From assembly GCA_016715065.1 (NCBI GenBank), contig JADKBN010000002.1, forward strand, positions 496,001 to 560,000: a stretch of DNA of 64,000 nucleotides, read 5' to 3'. The stretch comes from Fibrobacterota bacterium (lineage in GTDB: Bacteria > Fibrobacterota > Fibrobacteria > UBA5070). Positions 1 to 9,837 of the stretch are shown here, piece after piece (position 1 is the stretch's first letter; each line of letters begins with the position of its first letter). Under the pieces are notes generated by a model that was not told where the DNA came from, did not search any database, and was given only the letters and a program-made list of their open reading frames with translations. Both the position numbers and the translations under genes were made by a program.

Positions 1-2
1 TA

Positions 3-1755
3 AGGTCGGCATACGACATCACGCCCTCCCTGTATCTTTCGGCCGACTCGGTGGTCACGGATCCCGTGCTCGCCAAAGGGTTTCCGGCGGGAACCCTGCA
101 TGCCTGGAGGCTTCTGACGCTGCCGCCGGATTTTGTGCAATACAACGATGCCTATGGCAAGATCGAGGGGCGTCTGATCGTCGCTTCCAACGGGACGGGC
201 ACCATCGTCAGTCGCGACACCGGGGCCACTTGGACGACGTTCCCCATTCGCTATCTGGGGGATTGCGACATCTCGGGCGACACCGTCGTGGGGAGAAGCT
301 ATTCCTCCAAACGCCTGTTCGTCTCCACTGACGCGGGGGTGAGCTGGGACTCGAGCGCGATGGCAGGTCCTTGGTCAATCTCGTTTCGAGGGGGGAGGCT
401 CTACGGCCAGATGTTCGAAACAGACTCGACCTACGATCTGGTCTCTTCGGCGAATCTGGGCAAGTCATGGAACACGGTCCTCGACGATGTCGACGCGAGG
501 CGGGAACATCTGGCATGGGACGGCAATGCGCTGTGGGCGACCAAGCACGGCGTGTTGCTTCGATCCCCCAACGAAGGCCGTACGTGGACGGTCGCCGATT
601 CCGGCCTGGGTGAGACGGTCATCCGCAAGCTGCGAGCCTTCGGGCCCGATCTCCTCGCCCTGCAGGCGTTGAAGCACCCGACACCTACGAATTTCCGTCC
701 ACCGGCTGTGGGTCTACGATGGCCTAGGGAATGGAAGGTCGTGCGCGACTCCGTGACAGACTTCCGAGGTGATGGAGACCGACACGGGTCGGGCCGTGTT
801 CGTGCTGGCCGACGCCGGCTCGGTGTGGAGAGCTGCAACCTACTCGACCAAGCTTAGCCTGGACCGTGCTTACAATCTCAAATCCTGGCAGGTCATGCCC
901 GGACTCGAGCCGAATTCGGTGATGTTGGGGTTGTCCAAGCGCGGTCTACTGGTGGGTCAGAAGAGCAACGTCGCCATCTTCACCAGCGGGTCCAAGATCC
1001 TGCTCGACACCGCCTGGAAAGATCAGCGTGGAAGGACCCTCGCGAGTCGAGGTTTCCTCGTGGAACAGGATGGCGAACTGGCATGGGGCAATGGCGGACA
1101 GATGGAAAGGAGTCGGGACACGCAGGTGGTGTTGCTGGACCAGTCCGTGAGAGGCTACGCCACGTTGGGCTCCAAGTACGGCTTCCGGCTCATGGACACC
1201 AGCAGTAGCTGGCTCGCCGACTTCGCTCCGATGGCTTCGGCCTACCCGCTTCTGAAACCGAGCAACGCTTCGGGTGCCGCTCTGGTGCACGATTCCATCG
1301 CGGTTTGGAATGGCTCCGACACCTTCGCCCTGATGCGCCCCGAGGGCGAGAGGCGCGTCATCGGTCCCCAAAATCAAGGGGTGACCCAGGTGCAGTACAT
1401 GTCCACCAGCGCGCTCGGGTCCATCGTCGCGATGGTCGACTCCACCTTCGCCGTGGCCGACCTGCATGGGCGCATCTGGCGCTTCGACAAGTACGGATCG
1501 TCGGGGGTGGGACCATCGCGACCGCGCTTGGCAGCGCTGTCCTTTCATCGCGGCGGACTTTCGCTGCAATTGCCGCGCGCCGCGCAGGTGCTAGCATCGC
1601 CTGCCCGACGGCCGGGGCCGCTCGCTTGGAGAGTCGCCAACGGATGGTTCGAAGCGGGAAGCCATCCGCTGGATGTGCGGCAGGCAGGCAGTCGCCTTCG
1701 TGGTGGCGACGGTGACCGGAATCCGTCAAGACCGGCGAGGCCCCTCCCTCCTTGA
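3..1755 (+). pseudogene. BNR/Asp-box repeat secreted protein, 5'-truncated by window and frameshifted
   Basis: The reading frame is already open at the window edge, so the start lies upstream. The translation carries about four Asp-box/BNR motifs (SRDTGATWTT, STDAGVSWDS, SANLGKSWNT, SPNEGRTW), the pattern of sialidase-like beta-propellers (Ycf48/BNR type), which are usually secreted. The frame is lost near 690-760 (LWVYDGLGN and WKVVRDSV lie in different frames) and resumes as METDTGRAVFVLAD around 772. Another break falls near 1500-1700. The C-terminal part (RGGLSLQLPRAAQV, then NGWFEAGSHPL) resembles a Por/type-IX-like sorting tail, in broken frame. The substrate is unknown. Either a decayed gene or an intact gene with sequencing indels would give this pattern. 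Confidence 0.6.
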
Positions 1756-1767
1756 GGTGAGAGTGCA

Positions 1768-1785
1768 CGTCAGGTATACTTGACG
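1768..1785. terminator. Palindrome between convergent genes
   Basis: Arms CGTCA and TGACG flank a GTATAC core, giving an 18-base near-perfect dyad between the convergent BNR and AHSA1 genes. The position suits a bidirectional transcription stop, but there is no clear T-run. It could also be a protein site. Confidence 0.35.
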
Positions 1786-1842
1786 GACGAGTCGCTCAAG
1801 CCAACGACCCGCGCGAGGATGCCATTTGACGGATTCCGTCTC

Positions 1843-2352
1843 CTATGCCTCCTCCGCGAGGATCTCGTCGAGTTGCTCGAACTGCAGGGGCAGCGCTCCG
1901 GTGGATTCGGTGGCGATGGCCTCGTCGAGTGCTTCCTTGGAAGGATAGAGGTCGGTCACCTCCACCAGCGTCTGGCCATCCCGTTCCTCGAAGGTGACGG
2001 TGGTGACCTGACCGCTTTCCCCGCCTTCCTCGTTGGTCCAGACCAGACGCGAGTTCTGGACCACCTCGAGATAGGTACCGAAAAAGGCCATGGGTTCCGG
2101 AGCTTCGGGATGACCGAAGACCAGACGGTATTTGCCTCCCACGCGAATCTCCGCATCGTAGGAAAGCAAGGTCAGTCCAAAGGACTTGGGGACCCACCAG
2201 CGTTGGAACAGCGATGGCGTCGTCCAAGCCTGGAACACCAGCCGCACAGGGGCATCGAAAGCCCGCGTGGTCACCAGCTCACGATCGGACCTTCGTTCCA
2301 CGGCGGTGGGGTTTTTCCTGGGGGTGGATCCTTTGTCTTCCTGGGCGTTCAT
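1843..2352 (-). CDS. AHSA1/SRPBCC-domain protein
   Basis: A 169-residue protein of the START/Bet v1-like superfamily, AHSA1 (activator of Hsp90 ATPase homologue 1-like) type. Diagnostic stretches are VTTRAFDAPVRLVFQAWTTP near the N-terminus, FQRWWVPKSFG, then GGKYRLVFGHPE and VTDLYPSKEALDEA. Such proteins fold as a hydrophobic-ligand cup; their ligands are mostly unknown. The ATG at 2352 was chosen because an AAGGAGA ribosome site sits seven bases upstream. It overlaps the 3' part of the ArsR gene, the usual ArsR-AHSA1 operon layout, so expression is probably controlled by that repressor. The frame is intact, unlike its partner. Confidence 0.85.
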   Translation of the reverse strand: MNAQEDKGSTPRKNPTAVERRSDRELVTTRAFDAPVRLVFQAWTTPSLFQRWWVPKSFGLTLLSYDAEIRVGGKYRLVFGHPEAPEPMAFFGTYLEVVQNSRLVWTNEEGGESGQVTTVTFEERDGQTLVEVTDLYPSKEALDEAIATESTGALPLQFEQLDEILAEEA

Positions 2353-2691
2353 CGAGTTTCTCCTTTCGTTTGAGTTCTTCCAACACCTTGTCCAACTCGT
2401 CGTAGCGCTCTTCCCAAAGCTTCCGGTAGTTCTCGAGCCAAGCCGCTTCCGCTTCCAGTCGGTGCGCTCAAGCCGGCAGGTGCGCACGCGACCAACCTTT
2501 CGGTGACGACCAGCCCCGCTTGCTCCAAGACTCCCGTGCTTTTTCATGCCCGTCAGGGTCATCTGGAACTTCCGGGCCAGATCGGTGATGGAAGCGTCGG
2601 CGCGACCCAGCTGCTCCAGGACGCCCCGTCGCGTGGTGTCCGAAAGAGCGGCGAAGGAAGCGTCGACACGAGTCTGGTTATAGTGAACCAT
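2279..2691 (-). pseudogene. ArsR-family repressor with three small indels
   Basis: The start MVHYNQTRVDASFAALSDTT, followed by RRGVLEQLGRADASITDLAR and LTGMKKH, is a classic ArsR winged-helix N-terminus of the kind paired with AHSA1 genes. After KKH the open frame stops making sense, but the family sequence continues in the other frames: GVLEQAGLVVTE, then VGRVRTCRL, then LEAEAAWLENYRKLWEERYD and ELDKVLEELKRKE. Restoring bases after CAC, in the A-run of GAAAGG and in the C-run of ACCGAC would make one normal gene ending near 2279. It is autoregulated if the palindrome over the start codon is its operator. Real decay and sequencing deletions cannot be told apart here. Confidence 0.75.
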
Positions 2692-2699
2692 ATGGTTCA
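2684..2699. promoter_or_regulatory. ArsR operator palindrome over the start codon
   Basis: TGAACCATATGGTTCA is a perfect 16-base palindrome whose centre contains the ArsR ATG (2691-2689). An AACCATATGGTT-type dyad at the promoter is typical for ArsR regulators of AHSA1 operons. This suggests binding blocks both transcription and translation start. Confidence 0.7.
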
Positions 2700-2892
2700 G
2701 TATGCTTCCTGCGACCCTTGAAAGTCAACTGTTCCTCCGATTCCTGGTCGGAGACCCCTTCGATGTCGGATCGACCTCTTGATGGGACCAAGCCCCGAAG
2801 TCGCCCCGGCATCCGTGCGACCGAAGGTGCTTTTCCGCTGTCGAGAACCGAGGTGGAGAGACAAGATGACAAATATCGACGTCCGGATCCAT

Positions 2893-3117
2893 TCATCGCG
2901 ACTTTTCCTTGATGCGGCTGACCATGCCTCCCAGCATGCCCGTATCCGGATCAGGCCCCAGGAAAAGGATCTTGCTTCCCTGGCTCCAATCGCCCACGTA
3001 GTGCGATCCCGCATGGAACACCTCGGTCCATAACCGATAGGTGGAGTCGGCCAACATGGTGTTCCAGACCTTCGCCTTCGGAGCTTGGATCGTGATGGAA
3101 AAGCGCAATTTGGACAT
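2893..3117 (-). pseudogene. SRPBCC (AHSA1-like) protein, C-terminally truncated
   Basis: The 74-residue product begins MSKLRFSITIQAPKAKVWNT, includes LWTEVFHAGSHYVGDWSQGS and KILFLGPD, and ends GGMVSRIKEKSR. This is the first half of an SRPBCC domain normally about 150 residues long. The start has an excellent site (AAAGGAG, six bases before ATG). No convincing continuation was found in any frame of the 200 bases before the ArsR gene, so it is a truncated remnant, or a frameshift has hidden the rest. It lies upstream of the ArsR/AHSA1 pair on the same strand. Confidence 0.65.
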
Positions 3118-3421
3118 GGTGGTCTCCTTTTTCCAAGGTCAACTTCTAGGCAGAATACTTTCCAGCGTACGCCAAATCCACGCTCCGCCCCTTCTTCCTG
3201 ATTCCGTACCAGGCACTCCATCGTTTCCTACGATTGACCCAAAGGGGATCATGTCGACCAGGACACAAACACCGCAGGCTGGTTCGGCTACGACAAGCCG
3301 GGCGGGAAGTAGGCGAACCATGAATTTCAACAAGCGGCCCCCCGAACGGAGCGTATCGAGCGTCGCGGACTCTTTTCGTTTCTATGTCGATATCCTCGGC
3401 GTTCTGCATGTAAGGAAAAGC

Positions 3422-3913
3422 ATGACCTGGATCCGAACTTCGAACCTTCTGCTGGTGGCCATTCTGCTGGCCAGCCCTTTCCTCTGTTCCATGAGCATTA
3501 TGCTCAAGCGCTATGAGGTCCAGAGCCTCTCGACTGCGGACACCGCCCAGGATCTCTACCTCATCGCGTTGCGGGAGGTGCCCACCACGGCCCTGTGTCG
3601 GGACTCCAGTGTCTTTCAACATTCGCCGGAATTCTCTGCCGAGAGCATCGCCCAGAGCGACTCGTGCAAATTTGTCACCCGCGGATATCTCTATTTCGAC
3701 GAACGAGGTTGGCACCTCACGCGCCTGGATGACGATCGCCTCCACATCGTCCATCCAGCCACCGCACGCGCCGAGACCCTCCGCAAATCCGACATCGAAT
3801 ACCTCGAATTTCATCCCTCCAAGCGGGCCCTTCGTGAAATGGAGCTCATGTTCCTGGCCCCGATCTTCCTTACGGCCATCCTCGTCGGAGGAGTCGTCGC
3901 CCTGACCAGATAG
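3422..3913 (+). CDS. Hypothetical two-TM membrane protein
   Basis: The 163-residue protein has a hydrophobic segment near residues 8-27 (SNLLLVAILLASPFLCSMSI) and another at the C-terminus (MFLAPIFLTAILVGGVVAL). Between them is a polar domain of about 110 residues that should lie outside the cytoplasm. The ATG at 3422 was preferred over longer in-frame starts because it follows AAGGAAAAG and opens directly with the membrane segment. I do not recognise the family. The roughly 300 bases upstream, divergent from the SRPBCC remnant, show no gene I can support. Confidence 0.6.
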   Translation: MTWIRTSNLLLVAILLASPFLCSMSIMLKRYEVQSLSTADTAQDLYLIALREVPTTALCRDSSVFQHSPEFSAESIAQSDSCKFVTRGYLYFDERGWHLTRLDDDRLHIVHPATARAETLRKSDIEYLEFHPSKRALREMELMFLAPIFLTAILVGGVVALTR

Positions 3914-4381
3914 GTTTCCCCCGGCGAGCGAATCAATGCCAGAAATTGGCAATAAAACCCCCGCGCAGCGAAGCGGCCGCGGGCAAAACCGCCCAAGCAA
4001 CCTGTAAGCCCCGACAGCTGTCGGGGCCAACAAAATCCCGTATTAGACGAAACCTGGCATCCCAGCCGAACCAAGGGGGACCGGGGGGCTCGAACACTGG
4101 AACGGCCAGTGTCATGATGATGCCGATCGCGTCCCTGATGTCATCGCCCGAGGCCACGACATCCATTCACCCACAGCCCCAGCGAGCCGGTTTGGCCGTT
4201 CCAACTAGAGCCCCCCGGCGGCGGTATCCAAAGGGGCGCCGGAGCCCCTTTGGTCGGGGTTCGGGTGCCGACGCACCCGAGAAACGGCCTCCGGGCCGCC
4301 CCGGGAAAAAGCACGACGCAGTCGATATACCACGCCAATGGGCCACGCAGAACTGCTCGAAGGATTTGTTCCTTTCCTGGC
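3914..4381 (+). other. Non-coding, hairpin-rich interval
   Basis: No credible gene. At least six inverted repeats are visible: CCCGCG/CGCGGG (3960-3983), a 20-base palindrome centred on CAGCTG (4008-4027), ACACTGG/CCAGTGT (4094-4112), a ten-pair stem CCAAAGGGGC/GCCCCTTTGG (4228-4253), TCGGGTGC/GCACCCGA (4261-4280) and CGGCC/GGCCG (4285-4298). The last three follow one another closely. This could be a terminator plus a structured RNA leader of the next gene, or a palindromic element. Confidence 0.45.
3936..3953. repeat. Short dispersed repeat, copy 1
   Basis: ATGCCAGAAATTGGCAAT contains the dyad GCCA-GAAAT-TGGC. It matches the site at 9766-9783 in 17 of 18 bases. Both lie shortly after the 3' end of a + strand membrane-protein gene. 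Confidence 0.4.
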
Positions 4382-5652
4382 ATGAAGCTCCTCGCTCTTG
4401 TCTTCGCCTTGATCGTTTCCTTGGGTTTGGCGATCCCGAACGTGCTCTTGCATGCCCAGACCACCTCGATTCAGGCGATTTCTCCCGGAGCGCGACGGGC
4501 TGGTGTTGGCCCAACTCGCCTTTGTCCGCGAGGCCATCGAACACGGTGCAGCCCGACAGATGCAAGCGCTGTATCCGGAAGGGTTCTTCTTCCTCCACAC
4601 GCTCTACGGGGTCGCGTGGGCGGAACTGGCCTTGCCTTCCCATGATTCCAGCCTGCGCCACCAAGCTCTGCGGGAAGCGACGCGATCGTTGGATTCCATC
4701 GAATCCTCCAAGGGCACGGGGGTATTCCATACCGACATCCATCCGACCTACGGCATCGCCTACCTGGGCTGGACCAATTATCTGCGGGGGAGGGTCCTGC
4801 AGCTCCAAGGAGCAGGACATCGGGACTCGGCGTTGTTCGCTCGCTACCGTCGCGACCTGGACGAACTCGCCGCCCTGTACGACACCTGCTCCTCGCCGTT
4901 TCCAGCAGTCGTATCGAGGCATGGCCTGGTCGGGGGACAATGTGGTTCCGATCTTCGCGTTGCGATTGCACGACCAAGTCATGGATACCGCGAGGTACGC
5001 CAAGACCATCGCGCGTTGGGTCGGTCTCGCCAAAGCGGAAGCCGACCATCTGGGGATGATGGATTTCGAGTTTTCCTATCCATCCGGGGCCACGGTCAAG
5101 GCGCCACGGGGATCCGGGCAAACACTGATGCTACGCTTTCTCGGGGAGGTGGATCCCGACTTCGCCAAGGCCCAATACGACAGACTCCGTCAAGAGTTCT
5201 ACACCACGCGCTTTGGGTTGCATCTGGTCAGGGAGTTTCCCGCAAGCGACCCTGGTAAGGCCGATTACGACTCCGGTCCGGTCATCTGGGACATTGGCTC
5301 CTCCGCGACGATCGTTTCCCTGGGAACCGCGCGAGCATTTGGCGATACCGCCTTCGCCGAGGCCCTGGAGAGGAGCATCAACTTCTTCGGGCTTCCCTAC
5401 GATTCCCAGGGCAAGCGGGTCTATGCCCTGGGCTTGATGCCCGTCGCCGACGCCTTCCTCGCTTGGTCGAGAGTCGCCCTCCCGAATCCCAAGCTCGTCG
5501 AGGCGCGGCCGAAAATTGTCCACACTTTCGATTCCGGATGGATCCACCTCCTCTCGCTCCTTTTGGCTGCGGCCGCCTGGAAGCCTTGGTTCTTCCTCAG
5601 AGCCCGCCGCCAGGGCGATCGAAGCCTCCCGACCCGACCCGTAAACCAATGA
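4382..5652 (+). pseudogene. Secreted/membrane protein, possible alpha/alpha-barrel family, two frameshifts
   Basis: MKLLALVFALIVSLGLAIPN is a signal peptide. The body continues in a second frame from about 4490 (PERDGLVLAQLAFVREAIEHG) and a third from about 4895 (YRGMAWSGDNVVPIFALRLH). One protein of roughly 420 residues is implied, ending in a hydrophobic segment WIHLLSLLLAAAAWKPWFFL and a basic tail. Stretches such as GATVKAPRGSGQTLML, LVREFP, DSGPVIWDIGSSATIVSLG and YALGLMPVADAFLAW recall alpha/alpha-barrel proteins near the linalool dehydratase/isomerase domain, but that is from memory and weak. The function is unknown. Confidence 0.45.
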
Positions 5653-5707
5653 CGGGAATCAGCACTCTTGTTTTGTCCAACATCCACTTCATTTTGAAAG
5701 ACACTCG

Positions 5708-7310
5708 ATGAATTCAACAATGTGCAATGATGCTCCAGGGTGCCTGCGGATTGGCGTGGGTTTGTCCTTGGCCTTGCTTCTGCTCCCCATGGTCGCCGTC
5801 GACGCGCTGAGCCTTTCGCTGGGTCAATACGAGCGCACGGTCGACAGGACGGATCGATCCGAGGTCCAGCCTCTCGAGGGCATCCTGGCGGAAGCGGAAA
5901 AAGGCGATGTGGAAGGGGTTGCCCGGGAGATCGCAAAAGGACAATCCATCGAGCGGCGCTCCGATACCGGACGCACAACCATCGAATACGTCGATGGCGA
6001 AACCGAAACGGCTCCGTTCGGGGGGCGGACTCCTCTTTTGGTGGCCGTGGCCAATGGACATCGCGAAGTGGTGAAGCTTCTGCTGGCGCGAGGGGCCAAG
6101 GCCGACGCCAAGGATGCGGAAGCAAGCGATGCGCTCCTGATCGCGACGAAAGCAGGCCACGGGGAATGGTTTCGGATCTGCTGGCCATCACGAAGGGGGA
6201 TCTCTCCATCGCTCTGGGGGCGGCCCCTGGAAGCCGGCCGACCCGACATCGCAGATACTCTGGTGGCGCACGGAGCACCGCTGTCCAAATCGAAGGGAAA
6301 TGTTGGAGCTGGCGGCACGGAAGGAACCAACCGGTGAGCATTCGCTGGCTTCTTGGCCATGGAGCATCGAAGGATCAGGCGGACAATTACGGAGCCTCGG
6401 CCTTGATGCATGCACTCTACGCCAAATCGAAGGATGCGGCGAACGTCCTGCTGGATTCCGGCGCGAAGGTGGATATTGCGACAAAAAATGGCATCACGCC
6501 GTTGCACGTGGCTGCGAATCTGGGCGACTCCGCGATTTTGTCCCGCATCCTTTCCCGCGGACCCGGAAGGTGGACAGGGTCGACCAAGATGGCACGACGG
6601 CGTTGATGTTCGCCGTTTCGGAAGGACATCTGCCGGCAGTGAAGATGCTGGTCCAGCGTGGTGCGAATTCTTCCGCGCGTCGCAAAACCTATCCGGTGCA
6701 GATCGGGTTGCGGCAGGTGGGCCCAGGCGCCCCCCAGGGCCATGGTTTCCCTATCACACCGAGGTGGCGGGGGGTGAATTCGTATTGGAACTGGCGAGGA
6801 CCGGAGAGATCTTCGAGTACCTGGAAAATGTGATCGACCCGACGCTTGCGGCCAAAAAGAAGTTGGAGGAGAAACGACGCAAGGCCCTCGCCTTGGCGAA
6901 CGAGGCGAAGACCCGCAGTCCGGGAACCATCCTCGATTCCATCCGCCATCACGTCGGGGAATTCCAGATTCTCTACGACAAGCATCGTCGCGAGCATCCC
7001 AAGCTGGATGGAAACATCGAGATCGAATTCACCATCGCATCCTCCGGTCTGGTCATCGACAGCACCGTCTTCACCTCCATCGAGAGGACTCCGCTTTCGC
7101 CAAGGAACTCAAGGATCTGGTTCGTCGGGTGAGGTTTCGCCCGTCACGCGTGACACCCAAACCGTGGTCAACGCGTTCCATTTGGATTTCCGCCCCAATG
7201 ATCTGGACAAGTATTGGTGCACCCACGGGGACAAGTCCGATCGCGTCGCGTTGGAAAAGGCCTACAGGGAATCCTTCCTGAAGGGTGGGGGATTGGAAGA
7301 GGGAGCCTGA
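5708..7310 (+). pseudogene. Secreted ankyrin-repeat protein with TonB-C/AgmX-like C-terminus, several frameshifts
   Basis: It starts with a signal peptide (GLSLALLLLPMVAVDALS). Ankyrin repeats follow: GGRTPLLVAVANGHREVVKL, then in other frames NYGASALMHALYAKSKDAAN, NGITPLHVAANLGDSAILSR and DGTTALMFAVSEGHLPAVKM. After a lysine-rich stretch (LAAKKKLEEKRRKALALANE) comes LDGNIEIEFTIASSGLVIDS, continuing as SAFAKELKDLVRRVRF. This is the two-strand TonB C-terminal/AgmX-PglI type domain, normally a periplasmic protein-interaction module. At least five frame changes are needed between 6170 and 7150. The true end may be near 7200 or 7366. It resembles the intact ankyrin genes at 23.8-27.1 kb in design. 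Confidence 0.6.
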
Positions 7311-7362
7311 CGGAATTCAAGTACGATGCCGACGGCAGGATCTCCCCATCCTTTAAGGGGCC

Positions 7363-7713
7363 GTGACCTTCAGCGGGGAGGGGATGAACTACGAATTCGT
7401 GAATGAATTGCCCGGTGACAGCCTTCCCGCCGACATCGTGGGAACCTCCAAGCCGAAGGGGCCCGGATCCATCTGGAGATTCAGAGGCTCCATCCCGAAG
7501 TCCCAGTATACCCGCATCGTCCAGAGGGGATCCCTCCCGCTGACCTTCGTCCTGGTCGAAGGAATCGGATTGGTGCACGCCTACGGCAATGGATACGCGG
7601 TGGGTGAGCATGGAGTTCTGACAGATTTCGATGGAAACTGCGCAGACAAGGGGGCGGACACCTCGAGCGCTCCCGGTTTGGATGTTTTCCTGCAGGGCCT
7701 CGCGAAGGAATGA
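7363..7713 (+). CDS. Hypothetical protein, start uncertain
   Basis: This 116-residue frame begins at GTG after AAGGGGCC. The preceding codons in another frame (SLTEFKYDADGRISPSF) look coding too, so the gene may start further left with an indel near 7360. Visible features are GPGSIWRFRGSIPKSQYTRI and VLVEGIGLVHAYGNGY. No signal peptide or known motif was recognised. It ends at a strong bidirectional hairpin facing the GH16 gene. Confidence 0.4.
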   Translation: MTFSGEGMNYEFVNELPGDSLPADIVGTSKPKGPGSIWRFRGSIPKSQYTRIVQRGSLPLTFVLVEGIGLVHAYGNGYAVGEHGVLTDFDGNCADKGADTSSAPGLDVFLQGLAKE

Positions 7714-7804
7714 TCCCCTCGATGAGTCGTCGTCCTGGTTGGAGTCCTCCGCTCACGGGTGGCTCCACCTTCCCTGACCACCGCCCCTGGACACAGCCAT
7801 TCCG

Positions 7805-7840
7805 CTCCGTAGGGGCGTTTCATGAAACGCCCCTACGGAG
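7805..7840. terminator. Perfect 36-base palindrome, bidirectional terminator or dispersed repeat
   Basis: CTCCGTAGGGGCGTTT pairs with AAACGCCCCTACGGAG around CATG, with no mismatch. It lies between the convergent genes ending at 7713 and 7858. The GTAGGGGCG...CGCCCCTAC pattern also resembles palindromes seen dispersed in environmental bacterial genomes (from memory). Confidence 0.6.
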
Positions 7841-7857
7841 GCATTCCAGGCCCCCAG

Positions 7858-8880
7858 TTACGGCAGAATTTGTACGAGACCGGAAGCTTGCGCGCTTTGC
7901 GGAGCGTGGAAGGGCGTAGATGCCGGGGGAAGAGGGGGAGTTCCGCACTTTGGCTGTGCACTCCACCGTGGCGCGCAGCTTTCCGTGCAGGTCCATCAAT
8001 CGGACGGTGCCCTGCTCCATGCCCGGCAGGCTCAATCGGCCGTTGCGTACCTGCGCCGTGGCTTCCGCACGCGAGCGCACCCCAAAGGCGGGTCCGACAT
8101 CTGGTACACCGCACATAGTCGACCACCAGACTCTGGGGTAAGGCCGCGGTATCGACATTCTCCCAGACTCCGTTGACCGCGACGTTCAAGATCAGGAAGG
8201 CCGGTTGGTCGAAGGGCCAGTCGGCGGATCCCGTGCGGGGATTGATGTAGCGGAAGTACTCGTTGCCATCCACCGAGATGGCGATGGTGTCGGGTTTCCA
8301 GTCGAGGGTGTAGACATGGAAGCTGTCCGTGACATGATCCACCACGGCATAGTTGTTGAGGCTTGTTCCACCGTAGCGGTTCTTTGTGTGGACCGATCCA
8401 TGGATCACCCAAGGCTCGCCGCCATAGCTTTCCAGGATGTCGATTTCACCACAGGCCGGCCATTGCCCGTAGGGGCTTCCTGCCGGAGGAACCACCCAGA
8501 AGGCCGGCCACATGCCGGCCCCTTTCGGTAACTTCATCCTTGCCTCGAATTTTCCGTAGGTCCAAAGCTTCCGGTCGTAGGTATTGATCCGTGCGGAGCT
8601 CACGGGATTCGAGCTGGTTTCGCTGCGCCAATCGGTGTAGGTGGTATCCTCGCGGCGCACGGTGATCTTCAGCGCACCGCTGTCGACCCAGGTGTTCCTG
8701 GAGTTCTCCTTCTTGTAGAACTGCAACTCGCCGTTGCCCACCCCATCCGCCGACGTCGTAGTACCACTTCGCCGCGTTCGGAAGTCCGCTGTAATCGAAC
8801 TCGTCGCTCCAGACGAGGTCGTATTTCGGTGTGGCAAAAGCCGAAGCGGCCAGAAACGAGAGGATCCAAAGTGATCGCAT
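7858..8880 (-). pseudogene. GH16 endo-beta-glucanase (laminarinase/lichenase type), frameshifted
   Basis: MRSLWILSFLAASAFATPKY is a signal peptide, followed by YDLVWSDEFDYSGLPNAAKW, the usual GH16 opening. A frame break near 8745 interrupts GGWGWGNGELQ (two bases appear missing). The catalytic signature GEIDILES then follows, the family E-x-D-x-x-E with both acids present, and later YTLDWKPDTIAISVDGNEYF and FLILNVAVNG. After VVDYVR the frame shifts again, into RNGRLSLPGMEQGTVRLMDL, PGIYAL and finally ASGLVQILP-stop (TAA at 7860-7858). This is a Por/type-IX-like sorting tail. The expected role is extracellular hydrolysis of beta-1,3 or mixed-linkage glucans. Confidence 0.8.
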
Positions 8881-9094
8881 GTTGGTAGACTCTTGTGCTC
8901 CATAATACAGCAATAAAAAGCCATTCGCCTTCACAAAGGGCGATGCACGAAACGCCCCAACCCCGATCGCTTTTTCGCCATTGTTCAAAACCAACCGGCG
9001 GGCGAAGCAGTGCCGGAATATACCTTGATCGGCAACTGGTGCATGTGCGGGCGTTTGAACACGATCAATCGAATTGGAATCAGGTATTCTTCCG

Positions 9095-9669
9095 ATGATC
9101 AGCAAGCGGAAATCAAAGAGACAGTTTTCGGAAAATTGGCGCCAGGAGGTCTTCGGGATTCTTCTCCTTGCGGGGTTCCTGTTCAGCTTGACCGGGCACA
9201 TTTCCGCGAACGATCTGGAGGCGATCACGATCACCGCCCGGCAGGAGGTCCGCCACAGCGGGGAGCTCGCAATCCCTTCCCGTACCGACTGGTTGCCAAC
9301 GAATATCCTTGCGTTTTCGGCGTGAAGAGCGCCGGAGCCAACGCCGCGGGCGGGGAAAATCTGGAGCGAATCGCCGCATCGGATCGCTTGGTGGTCCAGG
9401 TCGCCCGGAAACGGTTGCCCGATCTCCAGAGCGACGAGGCGACAATACCTGTCTACTCGTTGGAGAGAAACGGGGTTCTTCTCTTCGACCTGGATGCATT
9501 CCGCGCGGCCCAGGCGAAGATCGATCGAAGCTGGGGCGGATTTCTGCTGGTGATGGGGGTCCTCCTCCTCAATTCCGGACTGGGTGGGCGGTTCTGGCCC
9601 AGGGGACTCGTGGTCGGCGCGCTCGCTGCCGCGGTGGCGGTGCTCTTGGCGTTTCTGGGTGCTTGGTAG
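9095..9669 (+). pseudogene. Hypothetical membrane protein, one frameshift
   Basis: It starts MISKRKSKRQFSENWRQEVF followed by a membrane segment GILLLAGFLFSLTG and a polar part (NDLEAITITARQEV). The frame breaks near 9290 and resumes as RLVANEYPCVFGVKSAGANA. The C-terminus carries two hydrophobic segments, GGFLLVMGVLLLNSGLG and GLVVGALAAAVAVLLAFLG. The region between looks like a soluble domain (LVVQVARKRLPDLQSDEATI, LERNGVLLFDLDAFR). I do not recognise the family. The 214 bases to the divergent GH16 gene hold no other gene. Confidence 0.5.
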
Positions 9670-9765
9670 GCTTCCGCCTCCAACCGAGAGAGCTCGCCAT
9701 GAACAGCCAGCGAAAAGCGTAGCTGGAAATTTCCGAGAAAATCAAACCATCTTCGGATGGTGATG

Positions 9766-9783
9766 ATGCCAGAAATCGGCAAT
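9766..9783. repeat. Short dispersed repeat, copy 2
   Basis: ATGCCAGAAATCGGCAAT differs by one base from the element at 3936-3953 and again sits about 100 bases or less downstream of a + strand membrane-protein gene. Confidence 0.4.
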
Positions 9784-9837
9784 CAATCCAACGCAAATCG
9801 GCAGACCAGGTGCCGCTGCCGAATCCCGCGGCGCCCT

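Noticed and set aside
3041..3421. N-terminal extension of the two-TM protein (127 extra residues)
   Set aside because: It crosses the SRPBCC start region and has no ribosome site; the ATG at 3422 has one and opens directly into the membrane segment.
4060..4115. tRNA-like string (TTCGAGCCCCCC on the minus strand)
   Set aside because: The flanking bases do not form a five-pair T-stem, and no acceptor, anticodon or D-arm could be drawn.
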